64,000 nt of DNA from Xanthomonas sp. NCPPB 1128. GTDB taxonomy: Bacteria > Pseudomonadota > Gammaproteobacteria > Xanthomonadales > Xanthomonadaceae. The notes below the pieces were generated by a model. That model made no database searches. It was given only the letters and a program-made list of their open reading frames with translations, and was not told where the DNA came from. Positions 35,667-43,308 of this stretch are shown here, one piece after another; positions within the stretch are counted from its first letter, which is position 1, and every line of letters starts with the position of its first letter. The stretch is taken from the NCBI RefSeq assembly GCF_001043115.1, contig NZ_LFME01000001.1, positions 124,001 through 188,000 on the forward strand, read 5' to 3'. A program made the position numbers and the translations under genes.

Positions 35667-36905
35667 TCAGCCCGCCGCGCGCAGCGCGATCACCGCATTG
35701 AGTCCGCCGAAGGCGAAGGAATTGCTCAGCACCGCCTGCACGTGGCGGGCGCGCGCCTGGTTGGGCACGTAGTCCAGATCGCATTCCGGATCGGCATCGA
35801 GGAAATTGGCCGTGGGCGGGACCACCTGCTCGCGCAGCGCGCCGATCGCCGCCACCAGTTCCAACGCGCCGGCCGCGCCGAGCGCATGGCCGTGCACCGC
35901 CTTGGTCGAACTGACCGCCAACGCCTCGGCGTGCGCGCCGAACACCTGCCGCAGCGCCTGGGTTTCGCAGCGGTCGTTGGCCTGGGTGCCGGTGCCGTGG
36001 GCGTTGATGTAGTCGATCTGTTCCGGCGCCAGGCCGGCGTCCTGCAGCGCCAGGCGCATCGCCGTGGCGGCGCCGTCGATGCTCGGCGCGACGATGTCGC
36101 CGGCATCGGAGCTCATGCCGAATCCCGCCAGTTCCGCCAGCGGCCGCGCGCCGCGGGCGGCGGCGTGCTCGGCGCTTTCCAACACGAACATCCCCGCGCC
36201 TTCGCCCAGCACCAGACCGCTGCGCTGCGCGCAGAACGGCCGGCAGGTGTCGTCGCTGACCACCCGCATCGCTTCCCAGGCGCGGACCAGCGCCAGGCTC
36301 AGGCAGGCTTCGCTGCCGCCGGCGATGGCCACGTCGGCCAGGCCATGGCGGACCATCAGCGCGGCCTGGGCGAACGCGTGGTTGGCCGAGGCGCAGGCGC
36401 TGGACACGGCGAAGGCCGGGCCGCGCAGGCCGAAGGCGATGCTGATCTGGCTGGCCGGGGCATTGGCCATGCTGCGCACGATGGTCAGCGGATGCAGGCG
36501 CTCTGCCTGGTCGCGGTACAGCCGGCGCGATTGTTCGTCGCGGCTGAGTTCGGCGCCGACGCCGGTGCCGACCACCACCGCGCAGCGCGCGCCGAGCGCG
36601 GCATCGCCGTGCGGCAGGCCGGACTGGGCGATCGCCTCGCGGGCGGCGACCAGGGCCATCTGGGTCATGCGATCGAGCTGGCCGGGGGCGATGCCGCCTG
36701 TCTGCGTGGCGTCCGGGGCGAACCCTTGCAGGGTCGCGGCCACGCGCATCTTCAGGGTGCTGAGCGGATCGGGCGAGGGCAGGGCGGCGATGCCGCTGCG
36801 GCCCTCGCGCATCGCGCTCCACAGCGCCTCGGCGCCGAGGCCGAGCGCGCTGACCGCGCCCATGCCGGTGACGACGACGCGCCGCGCGTGCGGAGAGGCG
36901 CCCAT
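35667..36905 (-). CDS. Beta-ketoacyl-ACP synthase (FabF-like)
   Basis: The 412-residue condensing enzyme has the KAS II triad: Cys171 in VSSACASANHA, His303 in NAHGTGT and His340 in KAVHGHALGAAGALE. It would elongate an acyl chain on an ACP with malonyl-ACP in the cytoplasm. It is not the housekeeping FabF context (no fabG, fabD or acpP here) and no chain-length-factor partner is present. It follows its own ACP gene by six bases, as in nodFE-type loci, so a specialised acyl product is inferred. Confidence 0.93.
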   Translation of the reverse strand: MGASPHARRVVVTGMGAVSALGLGAEALWSAMREGRSGIAALPSPDPLSTLKMRVAATLQGFAPDATQTGGIAPGQLDRMTQMALVAAREAIAQSGLPHGDAALGARCAVVVGTGVGAELSRDEQSRRLYRDQAERLHPLTIVRSMANAPASQISIAFGLRGPAFAVSSACASANHAFAQAALMVRHGLADVAIAGGSEACLSLALVRAWEAMRVVSDDTCRPFCAQRSGLVLGEGAGMFVLESAEHAAARGARPLAELAGFGMSSDAGDIVAPSIDGAATAMRLALQDAGLAPEQIDYINAHGTGTQANDRCETQALRQVFGAHAEALAVSSTKAVHGHALGAAGALELVAAIGALREQVVPPTANFLDADPECDLDYVPNQARARHVQAVLSNSFAFGGLNAVIALRAAG

Positions 36906-36911
36906 GGTGCG

Positions 36912-37187
36912 TCAGTGCGCCGGTTGCGCCGCGCTGGCCGCCGCCTTGGCCGCCAGCGCGTCCTCGACCGCCTGCACCAGCTTGCCGAGCGAGCCGTCGT
37001 CCAGGTTCGGGTCGCGCTGCGGGAAGGTGATGTCGAAATGCTCTTCGATGTCGAACAGGATTTCGATGGCCTCGAGCGAATCCACGCCCAGGTCCTGCAG
37101 CTTGGCATCGGGGGTCAGGCGTGCCGGGTCGATCTCGCCATGCTTGGCGACGATGCTGTGGATTTGCGACTCGATGGACGGGGTCAT
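36912..37187 (-). CDS. Dedicated acyl carrier protein
   Basis: The 91-residue ACP has the phosphopantetheine attachment motif LGVDSLEAIEILFDIEEHFD with Ser37. It has a longer Ala-rich tail (KAAASAAQPAH) than housekeeping AcpP. GGAG lies seven bases before the ATG; a longer in-frame extension upstream has no ribosome site. It should carry the chain made by the adjoining ketosynthase. The 112-base gap to the divergent GNAT gene is the control region of both. Confidence 0.93.
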   Translation of the reverse strand: MTPSIESQIHSIVAKHGEIDPARLTPDAKLQDLGVDSLEAIEILFDIEEHFDITFPQRDPNLDDGSLGKLVQAVEDALAAKAAASAAQPAH

Positions 37188-37299
37188 GGCAGTGCTCCGC
37201 GAAATGAAGGGCCACCGTGCGGCACCCGCCGCCGGTGGATCGCACGCTGCGGCCTGGGCCGCAGCATCCATTCTCCACGCTAGACGATCAATCTTGCAG
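37188..37299. promoter_or_regulatory. Divergent control region ACP / GNAT
   Basis: The 112 bases lie between the ACP gene and the GNAT-arginase operon and must contain two opposite promoters. CGATCAATCTTGCAGA lies just before the GNAT start; no certain -10/-35 pair was fixed. Confidence 0.5.
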
Positions 37300-38367
37300 A
37301 TGCCTTTCGTCAACCAACTCGAGCCTCAGGCCTTGCAGCGGCAGTTCCTGCAGCACCCGCCCGCCGGTTTCCTGATCCAGCCCCTGGAGCACGGGGTGCC
37401 GGCCTTCGAGGCCGATTTCGACCTGCTCACCACGGCCGAGCCGGCGCTGCGCGCGAAGGTCGCGCGGCTGCCGCTGCAGCGCCTGTGGCAGCGCTTGCTG
37501 CGGCCGCGCACCAGTTTCGTCGGCAGTACCGTCAGCGAATACGCCTGGCTGCCGCGCGCGGCCGACCCGGCGCAGTTGCCGCGGCAGTGGCGCGCGCAAC
37601 TGGGCCGGCGCCGCGCGCTGATGATCGTCAAGGACGTGCCGCAGCGCTCGCCGCTGCTCGATGACACCGACAACGCCTGGGCGCAGGCGTTCCTGGACGC
37701 CTGCGAGCGCAATGGCTACGTCCTGTTGCGCGGGCAGGCGCTGGCCTGGGTGCCGATCGATTTCGCCTCCACCGACGAATACCTGGCGCGGCTCTCGCGC
37801 GGGCGCCGCCGCAACATCCGCCGCAAGCTGCGCTCGCGCGCCAACCTGGAGATCGAGGTGCTGCCGACCGGCCCGGCCTTCGCCGATGCGGCGCTGCGCG
37901 CGCACTGCTATGCGCTGTACCAGGAGGTGTATGCGCAGAGCGAGATCCATTTCGACCTGCTCACCGCGCCGTTCTTCGATGCGCTGCTGACCGACGCCGA
38001 CTCGAACGGGCAGGTGTTCGTGTACCGGCACCAGGGCCGCATCATCGGCTGGAACCTGTGCTACGTGCACGAAGGCCGGCTGCTCGACAAGTACATCGGC
38101 TTGCATTACCCGGATGCGCGCGACCACAACCTGTACGCGCTGAGCTGGATCGAGAACCTCGATTACGCCTGCCGCCACGGCCTGACCGCCTACGTCGCCG
38201 GCTGGACCGATCCGGAAGTGAAGGCCCAGCTCGGCGCCAGCTTCACCTACACCTGGCATGCGGTGTACCTGCGCAATCCACTGCTGCGCGCCGTGCTGCG
38301 CCGATTGCGGTCGCTGTTCGAATCCGACGACGTCGGGCCGGCGGCCGATGCCGCCGAGGAGGACTGA
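37300..38367 (+). CDS. GNAT/FemAB-fold N-acyltransferase
   Basis: The 355-residue protein has a basic motif YLARLSRGRRRNIRRKLRSR followed by a GNAT core (HCYALYQEVYAQSEIHFDLL, GQVFVYRHQGRIIGWNLCYV, LLDKYIGLHYPDARDHNLYA). The basic motif is like that of the COG3146 (peptidogalycan-type, FemAB-related) acyltransferases. It has no signal peptide or membrane helix. Next to a dedicated ACP it may use an acyl-ACP donor and transfer the acyl group to an amine; that is inference. The arginase-like gene starts one base after its stop. Confidence 0.85.
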   Translation: MPFVNQLEPQALQRQFLQHPPAGFLIQPLEHGVPAFEADFDLLTTAEPALRAKVARLPLQRLWQRLLRPRTSFVGSTVSEYAWLPRAADPAQLPRQWRAQLGRRRALMIVKDVPQRSPLLDDTDNAWAQAFLDACERNGYVLLRGQALAWVPIDFASTDEYLARLSRGRRRNIRRKLRSRANLEIEVLPTGPAFADAALRAHCYALYQEVYAQSEIHFDLLTAPFFDALLTDADSNGQVFVYRHQGRIIGWNLCYVHEGRLLDKYIGLHYPDARDHNLYALSWIENLDYACRHGLTAYVAGWTDPEVKAQLGASFTYTWHAVYLRNPLLRAVLRRLRSLFESDDVGPAADAAEED

Positions 38368-38368
38368 G

Positions 38369-39247
38369 ATGCGCACCCCGGTCCTGCTCGATCTCGATGA
38401 TTCGCTGGGCGCAGTGCCCGACGCCGTGCGCCTGCCGTTGCGCAAGTGGTGCGATGGCCTGCGCTTCGCCTGCTCGATGGCGCGGCTGCGCCGTTTCGGC
38501 GCGGCGCTGGAGCAGGCGCTGCCGGCGCAGTACGGCACCGTGCTGCTGGGCAGCGGCGATTTCCATCACCTGAGCCTGCCGCTGATCGTGCGCCTGGCAC
38601 AGCGCGCGCAGGCGCCGTTGCGGGTGGTGGTGTTCGACAACCACCCGGACAACATGCGCTTCCCGTTCGGGGTGCATTGCGGCTCGTGGGTGCGACGCGT
38701 CGCCGCGCTGCCGCAGGTGGCGCAGGTCGAGGTGGCCGGCATCACCTCCGGCGACGTCGGCCCCGGCCATGCCTGGGAAAACCATCTGCTGCCGCTGTAC
38801 CGCGGCAAGCTGCGCTACTGGTGCAGCGGCGTGGACGTGGGCTGGGCGCGGCGGCTGGGCCTGGGCCAGGCGGTGCGCGGCTTCGACAGCGTGAGCACGC
38901 TGAGCGATGCCTTCGTCGAGCACCTGCGGCGCACGCCGATGCCGACCTATCTGTCGCTGGACAAGGACGTGCTGGATCCGCAGGACGTGCGCACCAACTG
39001 GGACCAGGGCCACCTGCGCGTGCCGCAGTTGCTGCAGGCGATCGAGGCGCTGCGCGGCCAGGTGTGCGGCAGCGACATCACCGGCGAAGTCTCGCTGGCA
39101 CATTACCCGCAGTGGTGGAAGCGCAAGCTGGCGGCGCTGGATGCGCAACCCGAGCCGTCGCCGGCGGATCTGTCGGCGTGGCAGGCGCAGCAGCACGCGT
39201 TGAACCTGCGGCTGCTGGCGGCGCTGGACGCGGCCACTGTGGATTGA
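38369..39247 (+). CDS. Arginase/ureohydrolase-fold protein
   Basis: The 292-residue protein keeps the three metal motifs of the arginase fold in variant form: LLGSGDFHHLSL (residues 60-71; GGDHS in arginase), VVVFDNHPDNMRF (89-98; DAHxD) and YLSLDKDVLDP (194-204; DxDxxDP). All likely Mn ligands are present, so it should hydrolyse a C-N bond of a guanidino, amidino or amide compound, or be a deacetylase-like relative. The residues that bind arginine are not recognised, so the substrate is open. It is the second gene of the GNAT operon. Confidence 0.85.
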   Translation: MRTPVLLDLDDSLGAVPDAVRLPLRKWCDGLRFACSMARLRRFGAALEQALPAQYGTVLLGSGDFHHLSLPLIVRLAQRAQAPLRVVVFDNHPDNMRFPFGVHCGSWVRRVAALPQVAQVEVAGITSGDVGPGHAWENHLLPLYRGKLRYWCSGVDVGWARRLGLGQAVRGFDSVSTLSDAFVEHLRRTPMPTYLSLDKDVLDPQDVRTNWDQGHLRVPQLLQAIEALRGQVCGSDITGEVSLAHYPQWWKRKLAALDAQPEPSPADLSAWQAQQHALNLRLLAALDAATVD

Positions 39248-39352
39248 TCTGGCCGATGCCAAGGCAGCGCCTCGCAGGCGCTGCCGCAGCGACGAGCGCC
39301 GGGATGCCTGCGTCGCGCGGTTCGCTTGCGCGGGCGACGGCAGTGCAGGTTG

Positions 39353-39426
39353 TCCCGCAGGAGCGGCTTTAGCCGCGACGGGCATTACCGGTAACGCCCG
39401 TCGCGGCTAAAGCCGCTCCTACGGGA
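39353..39426. repeat. Long REP-like inverted repeat
   Basis: Two 37-base arms pair at 35 of 37 positions with no loop; the core is GGAGCGGCTTTAGCCGCGAC and its complement GTCGCGGCTAAAGCCGCTCC. Copies of this GGAGCGGCTT(T/C)AGCCGCGAC type are widespread between genes in Xanthomonadaceae. It sits between two convergent operons of the biosynthetic locus and may end both transcripts. Confidence 0.85.
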
Positions 39427-39488
39427 TGCTTCCGTCGTGATCAGCGGCGCGCTTTCCGCGCGACGCGATGCTCGCAAATGGTGCCCTG

Positions 39489-40742
39489 TCAGACGCTCGG
39501 CGCAGCGGCGTGCACCAGGTCGAGGTCCAGCGGCGCAGGCCCGACCGCGGCGGCGCAGGCCGCCTGCAGCGTGGCCACGATGGTCTCGAAGCGCGCCTCG
39601 TCCAGCCACGGACTGTTGCTGATGCTCAGGCAGCGCGCGGCGAAGTCGCTGGCGTTGGGCATCGGCGTGCGCTCGACGATGCCGTCCAGGTAATCGTAGC
39701 CGGGCAGGGCATGCACGAACGGCACCGCCACGCCGAGTCCGCGCGGCCACAGCGTCGCCAGCACCGATTCGCGCGCAGCCGCGTCGGGCAGCAGCACCAT
39801 CAGGATCGGCCAACTGCCCTGGGCACCGGGCGTATCGGCGATCACGGTCAGGCCGGGGATGCTGGCCAGGCGCGCGCTGCGGCGCCGGCCCTGCTCGCGG
39901 ATCTGGGCAAGAAATGCCGGCCAGCGCGCGCTGGCGCGCACGCCGACGCCTTCGCGCCAGGCGCCGACCGCGTGCTGGGCGATGGCCGTGCCGAAGCGGT
40001 CGCCGGCCGCGCCCACGCGGTCGCCGCGGCGCAGTGCGCGGCGGACCGGCGCGCCATACGCCCAGCGCAGCGGCTGCGGCCGATACAGCGCGGCGTAGCC
40101 GAGCAGCTCCAGGCTGCGGCGCAGTTCCCAGCGCCAGTCGCGCTGGCCCAGGCGCGCGGCGGTGTCGGCCAGGCTGCGCTGCAGCGGCGCGTGCCGCGAC
40201 ATCAGCAGGCCGCCTTCGTAGAGGGTCAGGCCCTTGCCGGCGGCCAGGCTGCAGAAGCCGATGTCGCCGCCCAGGCCGGCCGGGCGGCCGTCGGGGTGCA
40301 CGCCGCCCAGCGCCTGTGCGGCGTCCTCGATCAGCAGCGCGCCGCAGCCTTCGGCGGCGCGGCGCAGCGGCGCCAGGTCGATCAGACGCCCGCCGAGATG
40401 GGTGGCGATGATCGCCAGGGTGTCGCTGCCGCAGCGTTGCGCCAGCTGCACCGGGTCCAGTTCCAGCGAGCCGGGCAGCAGATCGCACAGCACCAGTTGC
40501 AGGCCGCAGTGCGCCACCGCCAGTGCCACCAGCGGGCAGGTGTAGGCCGACACCAGCACCTGCCGGCGCCGGTTGGCCGCGGTCAGGGTGCGCAGGGCCA
40601 CGATCAGCGCCGCGGTGCCGGAGCAGGTCAGCAGTGCCTGCGGCAGGCCGACCGCGCTGGCCAGGCGGGTGCGCGCGCGGCCGGGCCACAGGTCGCGCCA
40701 CTGCAACGGCAGGCCGGCGGTCGGCGGAATCTCAATGCGCAT
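39489..40742 (-). CDS. DegT/DnrJ/EryC1/StrS-family aminotransferase
   Basis: The 417-residue PLP enzyme has ALLTCSGTAALIVALRTLT, VLVSAYTCPLVALAVAH, ATHLGGRLIDLAPLRRAAEG, LLIEDAAQALGG and the PLP lysine in FCSLAAGKGLTLYEGG (Lys170). The family aminates keto-sugars bound to nucleotides, or related cyclitols; ArnB is a member. It is the last gene of the hydrolase - SMR - SMR - DegT operon and overlaps the preceding transporter gene by 11 bases. Confidence 0.92.
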   Translation of the reverse strand: MRIEIPPTAGLPLQWRDLWPGRARTRLASAVGLPQALLTCSGTAALIVALRTLTAANRRRQVLVSAYTCPLVALAVAHCGLQLVLCDLLPGSLELDPVQLAQRCGSDTLAIIATHLGGRLIDLAPLRRAAEGCGALLIEDAAQALGGVHPDGRPAGLGGDIGFCSLAAGKGLTLYEGGLLMSRHAPLQRSLADTAARLGQRDWRWELRRSLELLGYAALYRPQPLRWAYGAPVRRALRRGDRVGAAGDRFGTAIAQHAVGAWREGVGVRASARWPAFLAQIREQGRRRSARLASIPGLTVIADTPGAQGSWPILMVLLPDAAARESVLATLWPRGLGVAVPFVHALPGYDYLDGIVERTPMPNASDFAARCLSISNSPWLDEARFETIVATLQAACAAAVGPAPLDLDLVHAAAPSV

Positions 40743-41130
40743 CGGCGGGATCCGCGCGTTCGCCCATCGCCAGGCAGACGATGCCGCCGACGATCAGCGC
40801 CGCGCCCAGCGCCTGCAGGACGCCGATGTGTTCGTTGAACCACCAGGCCGACAGCAGCATCACGCTGACCACCTCCAGGTGCGAGGCAGCAAAGGCCGGG
40901 CCGATCGGGGCGTGCTCGAGCAACTTCATCCAGGTGAAGAACGCACCGATGTAGCCGAGCAGCGCGGCGTACAGCCACGGGCTGCCGAGCAGGCGCAGCA
41001 CCCAGGCCAGTTCGGCCTGCGGCGGGAAGGCGTGGGTGCCGGCCAGCTTGAAGCCGATCTGCGCCAGGGTGTCGAAGCTCAGCAGCAGGGCAAAGCCCAC
41101 CGCGTAGCGATGCAGCGGCGGCCGGCTCAC
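40732..41130 (-). CDS. EmrE/ArnF-like small transporter subunit 2
   Basis: The 132-residue, four-helix membrane protein starts with GTG at 41130 inside the stop of the upstream subunit gene (GTGA). It has LLLSFDTLAQIGFKLAG in helix 1, LYAALLGYIGAFFTWMKLLE in helix 2, FAASHLEVVSVMLLSAWWFN and IGVLQALGAALIVGGIVCLA. The helix-1 Asp20 is spaced eight residues before Lys28, as Glu14 and Lys22 in EmrE. With its partner it should form an antiparallel heterodimer, as ArnE/ArnF do for undecaprenyl-phosphate-Ara4N. Confidence 0.85.
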   Translation of the reverse strand: MSRPPLHRYAVGFALLLSFDTLAQIGFKLAGTHAFPPQAELAWVLRLLGSPWLYAALLGYIGAFFTWMKLLEHAPIGPAFAASHLEVVSVMLLSAWWFNEHIGVLQALGAALIVGGIVCLAMGERADPADAH

Positions 41131-41489
41131 GAGCCCAACCCCACCACGGCCACGCCGGCGCTGACCAGGCAGATGCCGGCCACCTGCATGCGCCCGAGGC
41201 GTTCGCCGAACAGCCAGCGCCCGGCCAGCATGATCGCCACGATGTTGATCGAACCCAACAGCACGCCGCGGCCCAGCGGCACCAGCGACAGGAACGCGGT
41301 CCAGGCGAGGAATTCGAACACGTAGCAGGCCACGCCGGCCCACAAGTACGGCTGCCGGGCCATGTTCTGCCAGCGCGCCATGCCCGTGCCCTGCGGGCGG
41401 CTGGCGACGTACTTGAAGGCCAACTGGCCGGCGGTGTCCAGCGCCACCGTCGCCAGCCAGATTCCGACCACCGTGCCGCTCATCGCCAT
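41127..41489 (-). CDS. EmrE/ArnE-like small transporter subunit 1
   Basis: The 120-residue four-helix protein has helix 1 WLATVALDTAGQLAFKYVAS with Asp18 eight residues before Lys26, then LWAGVACYVFEFLAWTAFLS, GVLLGSINIVAIMLAGRWLF and VAGICLVSAGVAVVGLGS. It is paralogous to the next gene. Small multidrug-resistance-type pairs export cations, guanidinium or polyamines, or flip lipid-linked sugars. Start and stop codons interlock with the hydrolase upstream (TGATG) and the partner downstream (GTGA). Confidence 0.85.
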   Translation of the reverse strand: MAMSGTVVGIWLATVALDTAGQLAFKYVASRPQGTGMARWQNMARQPYLWAGVACYVFEFLAWTAFLSLVPLGRGVLLGSINIVAIMLAGRWLFGERLGRMQVAGICLVSAGVAVVGLGS

Positions 41490-42316
41490 CAGGCAGCCGC
41501 CTGCTGCGGGGGGGCGAGGGCGGCGAAGAACTGCGCCAGGCGCGCGCCGAGCACGCGCCGTTCGCGGTCCAGGGTGATCATGTGGTAGCTGTCGTGCAGC
41601 AGCAGCAGTTCCGTCGGCCCGGAGACGTTGGCGATCACCAGCCGCGCGTTGCTCAGGTCGGCGATGTCGTCCTCGGCCGCGTGCGCGACCAGGCACGGCG
41701 CGACCACCTTGGGCAGGTTGCGGCGCACGTCGCGCGAGAGCAGGTACATCTCGGCCAGCGCATGCCACGGATTGCCGGGCAGGCCGGCGGCGCTGCTGTC
41801 GCCACCGAGCATGGCGCTGCTGACCTGGGCGCGGATGCGCTCGTCGCGCAGGCCGTACGGCGGCTCTTCCAGGAACATGCGGCGCTTGCCGATGCCCAGG
41901 CGCTTGAACCACGGCAGCAGGAACGCCAGGCGTGCGCGCTTGGGGATGTTCCAGCCGTCGTAGCGGAAGGTGGCGCCGAGCACGCCGACCCCGTCCACCC
42001 ACTGCGGACGCTCCTGCGCCAGGCGCAGCGCCAGCAGCGCGCCCATCGACAGCCCGGCCACGAACAGCCGGTCGACCTGCGGGCGCATGCGCTCGGCGGC
42101 GGCCTCGACGCTGGCGTACCAGTCGCGCCAGCTGGTGGCCAGCAGGTCGTCCTCGTCGCCGCAGTGGCCGGCCAGCTGCACGCCGTGCACGCTGAAGCCT
42201 TCCCGGTTCAGACTCTTGCCGAGCAGGCGCATCTCGCTGGGCGTGCCGGTCAGGCCATGGATCAGCAGCACGCCGTTGCGGCCGCCTTCGAAGTGGAACT
42301 CGGCAGATTGGATCAT
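41489..42316 (-). CDS. Alpha/beta hydrolase, Est30/monoglyceride-lipase-like
   Basis: The 275-residue cytoplasmic serine hydrolase has GVLLIHGLTGTPSEMRLLGK, the nucleophile elbow VAGLSMGALLAL (Ser90), an acid in AHAAEDDIAD (Asp216 or 217) and the base His245 in LHDSYHMITLD. This layout is that of Geobacillus Est30 carboxylesterase. It would cleave or transfer medium-chain acyl esters. First gene of a four-gene operon; the 92 bases upstream separate it from the efflux operon on the same strand, so read-through is possible. Confidence 0.92.
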   Translation of the reverse strand: MIQSAEFHFEGGRNGVLLIHGLTGTPSEMRLLGKSLNREGFSVHGVQLAGHCGDEDDLLATSWRDWYASVEAAAERMRPQVDRLFVAGLSMGALLALRLAQERPQWVDGVGVLGATFRYDGWNIPKRARLAFLLPWFKRLGIGKRRMFLEEPPYGLRDERIRAQVSSAMLGGDSSAAGLPGNPWHALAEMYLLSRDVRRNLPKVVAPCLVAHAAEDDIADLSNARLVIANVSGPTELLLLHDSYHMITLDRERRVLGARLAQFFAALAPPQQAAA

Positions 42317-42408
42317 CGGAATGGGCGCGGCTGCGCAGTCTAGGTCATCCGTGCAGGGTCGCCGCCGCGCGTTTCAGCAGCCTTTCGCCGCGGTGGCGGC
42401 GTGCAGGC

Positions 42409-43308
42409 TCAGCGCTTGGCCGCGGCCGGGTTGCGGAAGCGTACCAGCACGCGCTGGCCCAGGCGCAGGGTGGAGGGCTGGGTGAAGGCCAGCACGCAGG
42501 CCACGCTGCGGTCGTTGCCGGCGGGCGTGGCGTCGTCGTGCAGCTGGGTGGGGCCGTAGGCCGGCGCCAGCCAGCGCACCACCGCCTCGCCGAGCACGGT
42601 CTGGCGGCCATCGTCGCTGATGACCTCGGCGGCCATGCCCGGGGTCACGCTGCCGGCATAGCTTTCGTTCAATTCGACGCGGACCAGGCGCGGCGCGTCC
42701 GGCAGCAGGGTCAGCAGCGGCGCGTTGGCCTCGCTGCGCGCGCCGACCGCGGCCGACAGCTGCAGCACGCGCCCGGCCACCGGCGCCTGCAGCCGGTATT
42801 GCGCGCGCTGCAACTCGGCCGCGCGCACCTGCGCCTCGGCCAGGGCCGCATCGCTGCGCGCGGTGTCCAGCGCGTCGACCAGGCCCTGCACCGCGTCGCT
42901 GGCGTCGTCGGCGCTCTGCCCGTCGCCGGCGCCCAAGCGTGCGGCCTCGGCCAGCCGCCGTTGCTTCTGCTGGGCGCTTTGCAGGCGTTGCTGCAGTTGT
43001 TTCAGGTGGGTGGTCGCGGCCTGCGCGCGGGTGCGGGCGATGTCCAGGTCGACCGCGGCGGCGCGGTCGTCGCCGGCGATCAGCAAGGCGCCTTTTTGCA
43101 CCGCGTCGCCCTCGTGCACCGGCACCTCGCGCAGGGTCGCGGCGACCGGCAGGCCGAGCTTGAGCACGCCGCCTTCCACATCGATGCGGCCGCGCGCCAC
43201 CGCCAGGTAGGCCGGGGTGGCGGCCGGCGCCGGGGCCGGCGTGCGGTCCGAGGGCGCGCATGCGGCCAGCAGCAGGCTCAGCAGGGGCGCGGCGGCGAAC
43301 GCTTTCAT
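42409..43308 (-). CDS. HlyD/RND-type periplasmic adaptor lipoprotein
   Basis: The 299-residue protein has a lipoprotein signal (FAAAPLLSLLLAACAPSDRT), a split lipoyl domain (LREVPVHEGDAVQKGALLIA and QYRLQAPVAGRVLQLSAAVG), an alpha-hairpin coiled coil (TTHLKQLQQRLQSAQQKQRR) and a beta-barrel (RLVRVELNESYAGSVTPGMA). It bridges the inner-membrane ABC permease to the TolC-like channel encoded upstream. Its start overlaps the ATPase stop (ATGA). It ends the six-gene efflux operon. Confidence 0.9.
   Translation of the reverse strand: MKAFAAAPLLSLLLAACAPSDRTPAPAPAATPAYLAVARGRIDVEGGVLKLGLPVAATLREVPVHEGDAVQKGALLIAGDDRAAAVDLDIARTRAQAATTHLKQLQQRLQSAQQKQRRLAEAARLGAGDGQSADDASDAVQGLVDALDTARSDAALAEAQVRAAELQRAQYRLQAPVAGRVLQLSAAVGARSEANAPLLTLLPDAPRLVRVELNESYAGSVTPGMAAEVISDDGRQTVLGEAVVRWLAPAYGPTQLHDDATPAGNDRSVACVLAFTQPSTLRLGQRVLVRFRNPAAAKR

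Noticed and set aside
34803-37283. Plus-strand open frame of 826 codons over aminotransferase, KAS and ACP
   Set aside because: Shadow; it crosses from sense-shifted to antisense of three real genes.
33431-42316. Xanthomonadin or aryl-polyene pigment cluster
   Set aside because: Only one ketosynthase and one ACP are present, with no ketoreductase, dehydratase, chain-length factor, ammonia-lyase or 3-hydroxybenzoate synthase.
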